DNA of 64,000 bases from JAGSOU01 sp049974865. GTDB taxonomy: Bacteria; Pseudomonadota; Alphaproteobacteria; Rhodobacterales; Rhodobacteraceae. The stretch covers positions 36,136 through 100,135 of the forward strand of contig JBNGCX010000004.1 of NCBI GenBank assembly GCA_049974865.1, in the 5' to 3' direction. Shown here in pieces: positions 1 through 8,882 of the stretch; within the stretch, counting starts at the first letter, position 1; each line of letters starts with the position of its first letter. Under the pieces are notes generated by a model. That model did not search any database. It was not told the origin of the DNA and was given only the letters and a program-made list of their open reading frames with translations. A program made the position numbers and the translations under genes.

Positions 1-300
1 GGCAACCCGAACCCGATCATCACGCTGGGCGAGCTGGAGGTCGACCTCGCCGCACGCTCGGTCCGCCGCGAAGGGCGGCCGGTGCAGCTGACGGCCCGCG
101 AATGGGTGCTGTTCGAGGCCTTTCTGCAGCGGCCGGGGCAATTGCTGTCCAAGGCGCAGCTCGAGGAGCGGCTCTATTCCTTCGGCTCCGAGATCGAGAG
201 CAACGCGATCGAGGTCCATGTCAGCCGCCTGCGCAAGAAGCTGGGATCCAAGGTGATCGAGACCGAGCGCGGCCTCGGCTACCGGCTGGGGTCTCCATGA
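1..300 (+). CDS. OmpR-family response regulator, C-terminal part (cut by window edge)
   Basis: Only the last 99 residues are visible; the receiver domain lies off the left edge. The frame is open from base 1. It carries a winged-helix DNA-binding domain: the stretch LTAREWVLFEAFLQ, a central turn with NAIEVHVSRLRKKL, and the terminal hairpin ending ERGLGYRL, all typical of OmpR/PhoB C-terminal domains. It should bind promoter DNA after phosphorylation by a partner kinase. Its stop TGA overlaps the ATG of the following histidine kinase gene (ATGA), so the two are translationally coupled and form a two-component pair. The best family guess is QseB/TctD-like. The signal cannot be told from this part. 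Confidence 0.9.
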   Translation, partial: GNPNPIITLGELEVDLAARSVRREGRPVQLTAREWVLFEAFLQRPGQLLSKAQLEERLYSFGSEIESNAIEVHVSRLRKKLGSKVIETERGLGYRLGSP

Positions 301-1637
301 ACCGGATGCGGTCGCTCCAGGCGCGGCTCGCCGTCGGGATCGGGCTGCTGGTGACCCTGCTGTGGATCGGGGCGGCGACGCTGACGGCGAACCTGCTGCG
401 CCACGAGATCGACGAGGTGTTCGACGCCACCCTGCAGGAGACGGCGCAGCGCATCCTGCCGCTTGCGGTCATGGATATCGTGGGGCGGGAAGAGCAGGGC
501 GTGTCCCAGCGCCTGGCCGCGATCCGCGAGCACGAAGAGCTGTTCACCTATGTCGTGCGCGACCGGCAGCGGCGCATCCTGCTGCGCTCCCACGCTGCCG
601 ACCCGGCCATTTTTCCGCCCTTCGACGGCACCGGCTTTCGCCAGGACGACACCTACCGCTTCTACCAGGACGCCGCCCTGCGCGGCAGCGTGACCATCAC
701 CGTGGCCGAGCCGCTGGCGCATCGCCGGATGGTGGCGCGGGAAATGCAGCTGGGCCTCGGGCTGCCGCTGCTGGCGGTCATCCCGCTCAGCCTGGCGGGG
801 ATCGCGCTGGGCGTGCGGCGCAGCTTCGGCCCCGTGCGGCGGCTGCGCGACGCGCTGGCCGCGCGCGGGGCGCGCGACCTGTCGCCGCTGGGCGAGGGCG
901 ACCTGCCCAGCGAACTGGTGCCGGTGGTGGGCGCGCTGAACAGCCTGCTGGAGCGCCTCAAGGCCGCCTTCGAGGCCGAGCGCAGCTTTGCCGCCAATGC
1001 CGCGCATGAGTTACGCACGCCGCTGGCCGGCGCCATCGCCCAGGCGCAGCGCCTTCAGGCCGAGGCCCGCGAGGAGAACGCCGTCCAGAGGGCGGCCGAG
1101 ATCGAGGCGACGCTGAAGCGGCTGACGCGCCTGTCCGAACGGCTGATGCAGCTCGCCCGGGTCGAGGGCGGGCGCCTGAACGCCGACCGCCCCGGCGACC
1201 TGCGGCCCGTGCTGCAACTGGTGGCCGACGACATCCGCCGCGCGGCGCACGAGGATCGCATCGACCTCTCCCTGCCGGAACAGCCCGTGCTGTCGGATCT
1301 CGACCCCGACGCTTTCGGCATCCTGTGCCGCAACCTGATCGAGAACGCCCTGCGCCACGGCCGCAAGGAGACGGTTGTCTCGGTCGACCTGACCGCCGAC
1401 GGCCGGCTGCGGGTCGGCAACGACTGCGATCCCGTCCCGCCCGAGATGCTGGCCCGGCTGACCGAGCGCTTCGAGCGGGCGGCTGGCGCGGGCGAGGGCA
1501 GCGGGCTGGGCCTGGCCATCGCCCGGACCATCGCCGACCGCGCGGGCGGCGAACTAACCCTGCGCTCGCCGATCCCCGGCCGGGAAACCGGGTTCGAGGC
1601 CGAGGTGCGCCTGCCGCTGGTGCCGCCATCGGCGTAA
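297..1637 (+). CDS. Two-component sensor histidine kinase
   Basis: A 446-residue membrane sensor kinase. A first membrane helix lies at about residues 13-35 and a second at about 150-172, enclosing a periplasmic sensor of about 110 residues. A short linker leads to the dimerisation/phosphoacceptor helix with the H-box AANAAHELRTPL (His near 237). The ATPase domain follows with an N-box (NLIENALRHG) and a G-box (GEGSGLGLAIA). The architecture fits the QseC/TctE class. The start is the ATG overlapping the regulator stop; a longer open frame upstream is only the shadow of that gene. It autophosphorylates on His and passes the phosphate to the upstream regulator. The ligand is unknown. Confidence 0.92.
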   Translation: MNRMRSLQARLAVGIGLLVTLLWIGAATLTANLLRHEIDEVFDATLQETAQRILPLAVMDIVGREEQGVSQRLAAIREHEELFTYVVRDRQRRILLRSHAADPAIFPPFDGTGFRQDDTYRFYQDAALRGSVTITVAEPLAHRRMVAREMQLGLGLPLLAVIPLSLAGIALGVRRSFGPVRRLRDALAARGARDLSPLGEGDLPSELVPVVGALNSLLERLKAAFEAERSFAANAAHELRTPLAGAIAQAQRLQAEAREENAVQRAAEIEATLKRLTRLSERLMQLARVEGGRLNADRPGDLRPVLQLVADDIRRAAHEDRIDLSLPEQPVLSDLDPDAFGILCRNLIENALRHGRKETVVSVDLTADGRLRVGNDCDPVPPEMLARLTERFERAAGAGEGSGLGLAIARTIADRAGGELTLRSPIPGRETGFEAEVRLPLVPPSA

Positions 1638-1659
1638 GACGGGTGGGCGCATTCTGCGC

Positions 1660-1688
1660 TTGCCCTTCCGGCCCGGCGGGCCTAGGCC
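1660..1688 (+). promoter_or_regulatory. Possible sigma-70 promoter of the ymdB-type gene
   Basis: TTGCCC at 1660-1665, a 17-base spacer and TAGGCC at 1683-1688, with the ATG only seven bases further on. If real, the mRNA would start at or next to the start codon. The -10 is weak, and the assignment rests on spacing and on similar arrangements elsewhere in the window. Confidence 0.32.
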
Positions 1689-1695
1689 AGTAGTC

Positions 1696-2508
1696 ATGAA
1701 AATTCTGTTTCTCGGAGATGTCATGGGCCGGGCGGGCCGGGCGGCGATCGCGGACCGCCTGCCGCGCCTGCGCCAGGAATGGGGCCTGGATTTCGTCGTG
1801 GTCAACGGCGAGAACGCCACCTCGGGACACGGGCTGACCGCCGCCCATGCCAAGGGCCTGCTGGAGGCCGGCGCCGATTGCCTGACGCTGGGCGATCACG
1901 CCTTCGACCAGAAGGAGATGCTCAGCTTCATCGAGCAGGAGCCGCGCATCCTGCGCCCGCTCAATTACGCCAAGGAGGCCCCGGGCAAGGGCGCGCGGCT
2001 GTTCACCGCCGCCGGTGGGCGCAAGGTGCTCGTGGCGCAGGTGCTGGGGCAGGTGTTCATGAAACGGCCCTTCGACGACCCGTTCTCGGCCATCGACCAG
2101 GTGCTCAAGGCGCACCCGCTGGGCGGGCTGGCGCAGGCCGCGCTGGTCGATATCCATTGCGAGGCGACTTCGGAGAAGATGGCGATGGGCCACTGGTGCG
2201 ACGGGCGCGCCAGCGTGGTGGTGGGCACCCATACCCATGTGCCCACGGGCGACGCGCAGATCCTGCCGGGCGGAACGGCCTTCCAGACCGATGCGGGGAT
2301 GTGCGGCGACTACAATTCCGTCATCGGCATGGACAAGGCCGAGCCGCTGCGCCGCTTCATCACCGGCATGGCCAAGAACCGCTTCTCCCCGGCCAATGGC
2401 GAGGCCACCCTGTCGGGCCTTTATGTCGAGACCGACGACCGCACCGGCAAGGCCAGCCGGGTGCGGATGATCCGCGAAGGCGGGCGGCTGGAGGCGGCGA
2501 CACCGTGA
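1696..2508 (+). CDS. YmdB-family metallophosphoesterase (TIGR00282 type)
   Basis: A 270-residue binuclear-metal phosphoesterase. Motifs follow the YmdB/DR1281 family in order: GDVMGRAGR (Asp8), NGENATSGHG (Glu39, Asn40), LGDHAFDQKE (position 67, His68), VDIHCEATSEK (His154) and VGTHTHVPTGD (His179, His181). The family hydrolyses 2',3'-cyclic nucleotides in Bacillus YmdB and is cytoplasmic. The metal-ligand Asn expected in GNH is Asp here (Asp67). The start was chosen where the family begins (MKILFLGD), rather than at an upstream in-frame Met in non-homologous sequence. It stands between the sensor kinase and a permease gene with no obvious operon partner. The physiological substrate is not known. 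Confidence 0.9.
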   Translation: MKILFLGDVMGRAGRAAIADRLPRLRQEWGLDFVVVNGENATSGHGLTAAHAKGLLEAGADCLTLGDHAFDQKEMLSFIEQEPRILRPLNYAKEAPGKGARLFTAAGGRKVLVAQVLGQVFMKRPFDDPFSAIDQVLKAHPLGGLAQAALVDIHCEATSEKMAMGHWCDGRASVVVGTHTHVPTGDAQILPGGTAFQTDAGMCGDYNSVIGMDKAEPLRRFITGMAKNRFSPANGEATLSGLYVETDDRTGKASRVRMIREGGRLEAATP

Positions 2509-2626
2509 CCCTCGCAGGCGGCCCGGCATGTGCGGAAAGGCCGCCCGGGCCGCGGCCCACTCGACGCTTGTGCTGCGTGGCCGGGGCGCTAATGATACGG
2601 TCTGGATTGCACAGCGGGTCCATTTG

Positions 2627-4405
2627 ATGATCGACCTTTCCCTCTCTCCGACCGTCAACGCGGTGCTGGCGCTTGCCGTCGTGGTCGTGATGTTCGCTTT
2701 CTTCGTGCGCGAACGCTACCCGACCGAGGTGATCGCGATAGCGGGGGCGGCGGTGATGCTGGTCACCGGGATCCTTCCCTACGACCAGGCGCTGGCGGTG
2801 CTGTCGAACCCCGCCCCCTGGACCATCGCCTCCATGTTCATCGTGATGGGGGCGCTGGTGCGTACCGGCGCGCTGGACTGGTTCACCCATTCGGCCGAGC
2901 GCCGGGCCAAGCACAGCCCCAAGCTGGCGGTGGGGGCGCTGATGGCCTTCGTGGTGGTGGCCTCGGCCATGGTGAACAACACGCCGGTGGTGGTGGTGAT
3001 GATCCCGGTCTTCGTGCAGGTCAGCCGCAGCCTGTCGGTCTTGCCCTCCAAGCTGCTGATCCCGCTGAGCTATGGCGCGATCCTGGGCGGCACGCTGACG
3101 CTGATCGGCACCTCGACGAACCTGCTGGTCGACGGCGTGGCGCGGACCAACGGCTTGGCGCCCTTCACCATTTTCGAGGTCACGCCGCTGGCGGTGGTGC
3201 TGGTGGCCTGGGGGATGCTCTATCTGCGCTTCATCGCGCCGCGGCTGCTGCCTGAACGTTCATCCATGGCGAGCCTGCTGTCCGACCGCAAGAAGATGAA
3301 GTTCTTCACCGAGGTCGCGGTGCCCGAGTACAGCGAGCTGATCGGCCAGAAGGTGACAGAGATCGACCTGTTCAAGCGCGAGGGCGTGCGCCTGATCGAC
3401 GTGCTGCGCGGCGATGCCTCGCTCCGGCGCGACCTGTCCTCAGTGGAACTGGAGGCCGGCGACCGGGTGGTGCTGCGCACCGAGATGGCCGAGCTGCTGG
3501 GCCTGCAGCAGAACAAGAGCCTGCGCATGGTCGACAAGCTGAGCTCGGTGGAGACCAGCACGGTCGAGGTGCTGATCTCGCCCGGCTGCCGGATGGTGGG
3601 GCGCAGCCTCGGCTCGCTGCGGCTGCGGCGGCGCTATGGCGTCTACGTGCTGGCCGCGCACCGGCGGAACCAGAATATCGGCCGGCAGCTCGACGACCTG
3701 GTGGTGCGGGTGGGCGACACGCTGCTGCTGGAGGGCGCGCCGGAGGATATCCAGCGCCTGGCCTCGGACATGGAGCTGGTGGACATCGCCCAGCCCAAGG
3801 CGCGGGCCTATCGCCGGACCCATGCGCCGTTGGCGGTGCTGGTGCTGTTCGCCATCGTGGCGCTGGCGGCGTTCAACGTGGCGCCGATCTTGCTGCTGGC
3901 GATCGTGGCGGTGGCGCTGGTGCTGCTGACCCGCTGCATCGACGCGGAAGAGGCGTTTTCCTTCGTCGACGGGCGGCTGCTGGCGCTGATCTTCTCGATG
4001 CTGGCGGTGGGCGCGGCGCTGGATGCCTCGGGCGCAGTGAAGATGATCGTGGAGGCGGTGGCCCCGCTGCTGGAGCGCCTGCCGCCCTTCCTGATCGTGT
4101 GGGCGGTCTTCGTGCTCACCTCGGTCCTGACCGAGCTGGTCTCGAACAACGCGGTGGCGGTTGTGGTCACCCCGATTGCCATTGGGCTCGGCCAGGCGAT
4201 CGGGGTCGATCCGCGGGCGCTGGTGGTGGCGGTGATGGTCGCGGCCTCGGCCAGCTTCTCGACGCCCATCGGCTACCAGACCAACATGCTGGTCTACGGC
4301 GCGGGCGGCTACAAGTTCACCGATTTCCTGCGCGTGGGCATTCCGCTGAACCTGTCCATCGGGCTGCTGGCCTCGGTACTGATCCCGTTCATCTGGCCGC
4401 TCTGA
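2627..4405 (+). CDS. SLC13/DASS-type permease with two TrkA-C (RCK_C) domains
   Basis: A 592-residue inner-membrane transporter. Hydrophobic helices at the N-terminus include a family-like segment with MVNNTPVVVVMIPV and a hairpin with GTLTLIGTSTNLLV. Two soluble RCK_C/TrkA-C domains follow at about residues 225-285 and 300-385 (each ending RVGDTLLLEG-like), then a second membrane half with LVSNNAVAVVVTPIA and the SFSTPIGYQTNMLVYG signature. Substrates in this group include sulfate, dicarboxylates and other anions, and the sequence does not choose between them. The start at 2627 fits the hydrophobic N-terminus; an upstream in-frame ATG at 2528 would add 33 non-homologous residues. A paralogue lies convergent at 4837-6609. 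Confidence 0.88.
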   Translation: MIDLSLSPTVNAVLALAVVVVMFAFFVRERYPTEVIAIAGAAVMLVTGILPYDQALAVLSNPAPWTIASMFIVMGALVRTGALDWFTHSAERRAKHSPKLAVGALMAFVVVASAMVNNTPVVVVMIPVFVQVSRSLSVLPSKLLIPLSYGAILGGTLTLIGTSTNLLVDGVARTNGLAPFTIFEVTPLAVVLVAWGMLYLRFIAPRLLPERSSMASLLSDRKKMKFFTEVAVPEYSELIGQKVTEIDLFKREGVRLIDVLRGDASLRRDLSSVELEAGDRVVLRTEMAELLGLQQNKSLRMVDKLSSVETSTVEVLISPGCRMVGRSLGSLRLRRRYGVYVLAAHRRNQNIGRQLDDLVVRVGDTLLLEGAPEDIQRLASDMELVDIAQPKARAYRRTHAPLAVLVLFAIVALAAFNVAPILLLAIVAVALVLLTRCIDAEEAFSFVDGRLLALIFSMLAVGAALDASGAVKMIVEAVAPLLERLPPFLIVWAVFVLTSVLTELVSNNAVAVVVTPIAIGLGQAIGVDPRALVVAVMVAASASFSTPIGYQTNMLVYGAGGYKFTDFLRVGIPLNLSIGLLASVLIPFIWPL

Positions 4406-4441
4406 GGCGCGACGAAGGCGGGCGCCGGCCAAGGAGGAGAG

Positions 4442-4840
4442 ATGCGCAACCTGTTCATGATCGCGGTTCTTCTGGCGGCTTCGGCCTTTGCCCGGACGGA
4501 GCCCGGCCGGCCCGACAGCGTGATGCTCAGCCGCGACCGCGTCGTGGTCGGGATGAGCACCGGTCGGCGCTGCCTGGGCCTGCGCGCGGCGGGCGAGCCC
4601 ACCGGCACCGGCTGGGCCGGGCGGCTGCAGGGCTGCGCGGCGGACTACCCCTACGAGGTGGTGCTGCAGGAGGGGGCCAACCCGCTGCGGCTGATGCTGG
4701 AGGCGGCGTTCGAGGCGCTGGGCGGCGACGGGCTGCTGGCGCCGCGGGCGCGGGTCGAGATCACCGGGCCGGAGGGCCGGGTCTGGCGGTTCCGCGCGCC
4801 CGGCTCGGAAGAGCCGCGGGCGGGCAGCGCCGAGCGCTAA
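4442..4840 (+). CDS. Small secreted protein of unknown function
   Basis: 132 residues beginning with a probable Sec signal peptide (MRNLFMIAVLLAASAFA, about residues 1-18). A clear AAGGAGGAGA ribosome site lies just before the ATG. The mature part holds two Cys residues (in RRCLGL and LQGCAADY) that could form a disulfide, and I recognise no domain. It follows the SLC13-type permease by 36 bases and is probably co-transcribed with it, so a role linked to that transporter is possible but untested. Its stop codon overlaps the stop codon of the convergent permease gene: the two reading frames share four bases. Confidence 0.75.
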   Translation: MRNLFMIAVLLAASAFARTEPGRPDSVMLSRDRVVVGMSTGRRCLGLRAAGEPTGTGWAGRLQGCAADYPYEVVLQEGANPLRLMLEAAFEALGGDGLLAPRARVEITGPEGRVWRFRAPGSEEPRAGSAER

Positions 4841-6609
4841 AGGGGCCAGAAGACCAGGATCGACGGGATCGCCACCGCGATCACGATCAGCTCCAGCGGC
4901 AGGCCCAGGCGCCAGTAATCGCCGAAACGATAGCCGCCGGGGCCCAGGATCAGCGTGTTGGCCTCGTCGCCGACCGGGGTGAGGAAGGCGCAGGAGGCCG
5001 AGACCGCCACCGCCATCAGGAAGGGATCGGCGCTGACGCCCAGGTTCTGCGCCATCTGGATGGCGACGGGCGCCACGACCACCACGGTGGCGTTGTTGTT
5101 CAGCACGTCGGTCAGCGTCATGGTCAGGGCCATCAGCAGCGCCAGGATCACCCAGGCAGGCAGATCGGAGGCCAGGCCGAGCAGCGCCTCGGCCATCAAC
5201 CGTGAGCCCCCCACGCTCTCCAGCGCGCTGCCCAGCGGGATCATGCTGCCCAGAAGCACCACGACGGGCCAGTCCACCTGCGTGTAGATCTCGGCCAGCG
5301 GCAGGATCCGGGCCATGACGAACCCCACGACCACCAGGCCCAGCGCCACCGGCAGGTAGACCAGCCCGAGGCTGGCGGCCAGCAGCGCCGCCGCGAAGAT
5401 GCCGATGGCCAGCCAGCTCTTGCTGCTGTCGGCCACGGCCACGCCGCGATCGGCCAGCGGCAGCACGCCCAGCCAGTTGATCACCGAGGCCGCGGTTTCC
5501 TGCGGCGCCAGCAGGAGAAGGATGTCGCCCGGCCGGATCACCGTGCTGCGCATCTGCTGGGTGATGCGCCGCCCCTCGCGTGAGATGCCCATCAGCACGG
5601 TATGCTGGCGCCAGTCCAGCCCGACCGCCTGCGCCGTCTTGCCGTCGAGGCGCGAGTCGCTGGGCACCACCACCTCGATCAGCTTCAACCCCCGGCCCTC
5701 GGCCTTCAGCAGTTCCTCGCGCCGCTCGTCGGCGAAATTCAGCGCCATGGTGTTGCGGAACTCCTCGAGCGCCGCCGGGGTGGCCTCGAGCACCAGCGCG
5801 TCCTCCGCCTGGATCTCCACATGCGCGGCGGTGCCGTAGCGGCGTTTTCCATCGCGGATCAGGCCGAGGATCGCCACGTCGCTGTCATTGGCGGCGCGGT
5901 GCAGGTCCTGCACGCGCTTTCCGATATGCGGGCTGCCCTCGGGCACGGTCAGCTCGGCCATGTAGGCCTGGAGATCGGTCTCCTCCTGGCCCGCCTCGTC
6001 GCGCCGCGGCAGCAGCCGCCAGCCCGCGAGCGCGATGAAGGAAATGCCAAACAGGGCCACGGCCAGGCCCACCGGCGCGTAGTCGAACATCGAGAAGGGG
6101 GCGCCCAGCACGTCCTCGCGGATGCCGGAGATGAGAATGTTGGGCGGCGTGCCGATCATCGTGGCCATGCCCCCCAGCACGGTGGCGAAATTCACCGGCA
6201 TCAGGGTCATGCCGGGCGGGCGGCCGGCCTTGCGGGCGATCTGCAGGTCGACGGGCATCAGCAGCGCCAGTGCCGAGAAATTGTTCATGAAGGCCGACAG
6301 CCCGCCGCCGATCCCGCCCATCAGCGCGATGTGCCCGCTGACCGAGCGGCTGTTCTCGATCAGCCGTCGGGTGATCAGCGCGACGGCGCCCGAGCGCACC
6401 AGCCCGCTGGTCACGATCAGCACCAGCGCGACCACCATCGTGGCCGGGTGGCCGAACCCGGAGAACGCCTCGGCCACCGGCACCACGCCCAGCACGACGC
6501 CGACCAGCAGCGCGGCGAAGGCGACCAGATCGTAACGCCAGCGCCCCCAGAGCAGCAGGGCGAACACGGCCGCGAAAAGCGCGAAGAGGATGATCTGGTC
6601 CTGGGTCAT
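4837..6609 (-). CDS. SLC13/DASS-type permease with two TrkA-C domains, second copy
   Basis: A 590-residue inner-membrane transporter of the same architecture as the gene at 2627-4405. The N-terminal membrane half has FMNNFSALALLMPV and MIGTPPNILISG. Two TrkA-C domains follow at about residues 210-275 and 295-370 (the second ends IRPGDILLLLAP). The C-terminal half carries DVLNNNATVVVVAPVA and CAFLTPVGDEANTLILG. The start was placed at MTQDQIILFALF, where the hydrophobic region begins; the frame stays open upstream to 6786, but that stretch is Arg/Pro-rich and includes an intergenic repeat. The convergent twin arrangement suggests an old duplication with divergence. The substrate is unknown. 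Confidence 0.88.
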   Translation of the reverse strand: MTQDQIILFALFAAVFALLLWGRWRYDLVAFAALLVGVVLGVVPVAEAFSGFGHPATMVVALVLIVTSGLVRSGAVALITRRLIENSRSVSGHIALMGGIGGGLSAFMNNFSALALLMPVDLQIARKAGRPPGMTLMPVNFATVLGGMATMIGTPPNILISGIREDVLGAPFSMFDYAPVGLAVALFGISFIALAGWRLLPRRDEAGQEETDLQAYMAELTVPEGSPHIGKRVQDLHRAANDSDVAILGLIRDGKRRYGTAAHVEIQAEDALVLEATPAALEEFRNTMALNFADERREELLKAEGRGLKLIEVVVPSDSRLDGKTAQAVGLDWRQHTVLMGISREGRRITQQMRSTVIRPGDILLLLAPQETAASVINWLGVLPLADRGVAVADSSKSWLAIGIFAAALLAASLGLVYLPVALGLVVVGFVMARILPLAEIYTQVDWPVVVLLGSMIPLGSALESVGGSRLMAEALLGLASDLPAWVILALLMALTMTLTDVLNNNATVVVVAPVAIQMAQNLGVSADPFLMAVAVSASCAFLTPVGDEANTLILGPGGYRFGDYWRLGLPLELIVIAVAIPSILVFWPL

Positions 6610-6713
6610 GCCCTTTGTGTAGCGGAGCGAAGCCTTGCCGGTCACGGGAATATTGCGCGCCTTCGGCGCATTTCCGATCTCTCGCATCCCGCCTGCGGCC
6701 GGATGCTCGGGAT

Positions 6714-6753
6714 GCCTCCGGCGGGGATATTTCCGATCAGGAGAAGGCGGAGG
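6714..6753 (+). repeat. Dispersed GC-rich intergenic repeat, copy A
   Basis: The core reads GCCTCCGGCGGGGATATTTC followed by CGATCAGGAGAAGG. Related copies lie at 34276-34312 and, inverted, at 39206-39233. It sits between the permease start and the LuxR stop. Elements with a CCGGCGGG...TATTT...AAGAAGG pattern are, from memory, frequent between genes in Rhodobacteraceae. Their role is unknown. Confidence 0.55.
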
Positions 6754-6800
6754 CGGCCGCCTGCCGGCGGGGCGCGCCCTGTCCACCCCCTCGCCCCGAG

Positions 6801-7592
6801 CTAGCCGGAGTTTTCGAGAAGGGTGTTGATGAAGTCGTAGAACAGTTCGCCCTGCGAGCGGATCTGCAGTTTGGAATAGATATTGCGCCGGTGGATTCGG
6901 ACGGTGCCGGGTGAAATCTCCAGAATCCGGCCGACCGCGTCCGCGGAATGGCCCTTCAGGGTGAATTCGACCACCTCTCTCTCGCGCGGCGTCAGCACGC
7001 CCTTTCCAAAGGTCTGGAAGGCGAGTTCGAGGCTCTTGTGCAGCCCGCTGCCCTTGGCCTTGCCGCCCGGCGCGCCGAACTCCGATGCCACGTCATGCCA
7101 GTTCTTGGCGCATGCGGCGTTGACCACGGGCCAGTATTGCCGCAGTTCGCGGATCTCCTTGGCCGAGAACGCCTTCTCGGCCCGCATCAGCGAAACGACG
7201 ACAACGGCCTTGCCGGGCAGGTCGATGAAATAGCCGATCTCTTCGGCCAAGCCCGTCTGGACGTAATAGTTTCGGAAATACTCCCCCTGGTAGAAGCGGT
7301 CCGGGGCGAGGTCGCGAAGCCGATAGAGGCCTGATTCCACCGGGGTGGTGCTCGCGAGGTAGAACGGGTCCAGCAGATAGGGCCCCTCCTGGTAGTCCTC
7401 GACGAAGATTTTCCGCTTTCCCCGCGGGAAATCGTCGTAGAGATCCAGCGGCCGCGCGGACCCGAGATAGCCGAACACCACGGTGTAGTCGAACGGGGCT
7501 ATCCCTTTCAACGCATTGGAAAGATTGGCGGCGAACCTGTCTGTTCCGATGGCCGAAATCAGCTTTCCCGTGGCCTCGGCAGAAGTCTTCAC
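6801..7592 (-). CDS. LuxR-family transcriptional regulator
   Basis: 263 residues. The C-terminal 65 residues form a LuxR/FixJ helix-turn-helix: GVLTPREREVVEFTLKG, then ADAVGRILEISPGTVRIHRRNIYSKLQ. The N-terminal about 190 residues are a probable sensory domain without a recognisable receiver Asp pattern. I chose the GTG at 7592 because GGGGAGGA lies just upstream; an ATG at 7637 would add 15 residues. It is divergent from the ABC transporter, SDR, demethylase and aminotransferase genes and is the obvious candidate for their local regulator, responding to the imported compound or a product of it. That role is inferred from position only. Confidence 0.85.
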   Translation of the reverse strand: MKTSAEATGKLISAIGTDRFAANLSNALKGIAPFDYTVVFGYLGSARPLDLYDDFPRGKRKIFVEDYQEGPYLLDPFYLASTTPVESGLYRLRDLAPDRFYQGEYFRNYYVQTGLAEEIGYFIDLPGKAVVVVSLMRAEKAFSAKEIRELRQYWPVVNAACAKNWHDVASEFGAPGGKAKGSGLHKSLELAFQTFGKGVLTPREREVVEFTLKGHSADAVGRILEISPGTVRIHRRNIYSKLQIRSQGELFYDFINTLLENSG

Positions 7593-7723
7593 AGCGTCCT
7601 CCCCGTTTGCCGTGCCTGTCGAAAAAGAACTACCCAATTCGTGGTATATACAAGATATCGGGTTTTTCTTACGGTTTTTTCAATAGCAATGGTATGCCGT
7701 CCAACGGGGAAACAATCAAGAAA
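7593..7723 (+). promoter_or_regulatory. AT-rich divergent control region of the transporter locus
   Basis: This stretch is visibly AT-rich against the GC-rich background and separates the LuxR gene from the transporter operon. It contains the palindrome GTATATAC (7644-7651), GATATC beside it and several T-runs. It should hold both promoters and the regulator's site. I cannot assign -35/-10 boxes with confidence. Confidence 0.4.
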
Positions 7724-8851
7724 ATGGACAAGGGTGAATATGCCCAGGGCCGCGAACAGAGCGGCAGGAAGATCATCGCCGAGCTGAGAGGGGTCTCAAA
7801 GCGGTTCGGCGACGTGCTGGCCGCCGACAACCTGAACCTGGCGATCGCCGAGGGGGAATTCCTGTCTTTCCTCGGCCCGTCGGGCTGCGGCAAGACGACC
7901 GCGCTACGCATGCTCGCCGGGTTCGAGCAGCCGACCGAGGGCGAGGTGCTGCTTGATGGCGAGGTGGTGAATGCGCTCGACGCCCATCTGCGGCCGGTGA
8001 ACATGGTGTTCCAGCACTACGCGCTGTTTCCGCACCTCACGGTCGCCCAGAACATCGGCTACGGGTTGAAGCAGCGCCGCCCGCGCCTGTCCAAGCCCGA
8101 GATCGCCGAGAAGGTGGCCAAGGCGCTCGAGCTTGTGCAGTTGGGCGGCTTCGACAGCCGCCGCATCTGGGAGATGTCTGGCGGTCAGCAGCAACGTGTT
8201 GCGCTGGCCCGCGCCGTGGTCAACGAGCCGAAGCTGCTGCTGCTGGACGAGCCGCTCGCGGCGCTCGACCGCAAGCTGCGCAAGGAGATGCAGATCGAGT
8301 TCCAGAACATCCAGCGCCGCCTCGGCATCACCTTCGTCCTGGTCACCCACGACCAGGAAGAGGCGCTGTCGATGAGCGACCGGGTGTGCATCATGCGCGA
8401 GGGCAAGATCGAACAGATCGGCAGCCCGCAAGAGCTCTATGACCGGCCGCGCAACCGTTACGTGGCCGGGTTCGTGGGCTCGACCAATTTCTTCGATGGC
8501 GAGGTGGCCGCCGTCGACGGCGCGTCCGCCACCGTGACCTTGGTCAACGGGCAGGACATGGTGGGGCAGGCGGTCGAGGCGGTGCGCCCCGGCCAGCAGG
8601 TCGCCGTGAGCGTCCGGCCAGAGCAGATCCGCCTGAGCCGCGCGGCAGGCCCCGGCAGCCTGGCCGTCACGGTGCTCAACCGAATTTTTCTTGGAGAACA
8701 CACGGAATACCTGGTGCGGCACGAGAGCCTTGGAGACTTCCTGGTCCTCGCCCCCAGGCAAGCGGAATTGAACGAAGGGCCGTTCAATACTGGCGACGTG
8801 CTTCAGGCCTCATGGGATCCCGGCGCGGCGCTTATCCTGGATCGACAATAG
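7724..8851 (+). CDS. ABC transporter ATPase, PotA/polyamine-type
   Basis: 375 residues, the usual PotA length. Walker A is GPSGCGKTT (about residues 51-59), the signature is MSGGQQQRVALARA, Walker B is LLLLDEP, and the H-loop lies in VLVTHDQEEA. A C-terminal TOBE region follows with SVRPEQIRLS. The start could also be the ATG at 7694; I chose 7724 because homologous sequence begins shortly after and GGGGAA lies upstream. It powers import through the two permeases at 10064 and 10927, with the binding protein at 8883. Pot-type systems carry polyamines, but close relatives carry other amines or opine-like compounds, so the substrate is open. Confidence 0.93.
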   Translation: MDKGEYAQGREQSGRKIIAELRGVSKRFGDVLAADNLNLAIAEGEFLSFLGPSGCGKTTALRMLAGFEQPTEGEVLLDGEVVNALDAHLRPVNMVFQHYALFPHLTVAQNIGYGLKQRRPRLSKPEIAEKVAKALELVQLGGFDSRRIWEMSGGQQQRVALARAVVNEPKLLLLDEPLAALDRKLRKEMQIEFQNIQRRLGITFVLVTHDQEEALSMSDRVCIMREGKIEQIGSPQELYDRPRNRYVAGFVGSTNFFDGEVAAVDGASATVTLVNGQDMVGQAVEAVRPGQQVAVSVRPEQIRLSRAAGPGSLAVTVLNRIFLGEHTEYLVRHESLGDFLVLAPRQAELNEGPFNTGDVLQASWDPGAALILDRQ

Positions 8852-8882
8852 CCCAAGAAACCTCACAACAGGGAGCCACAAG

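Noticed and set aside
958..2658. A 566-codon minus-strand frame opposite the kinase and YmdB-type genes
   Set aside because: No motif, no start context, and the plus-strand genes are certain.
6610..6786. N-terminal extension of the second SLC13-type permease to 6786
   Set aside because: The added 59 codons are Arg/Pro-rich, include the intergenic repeat, and precede the natural hydrophobic start.
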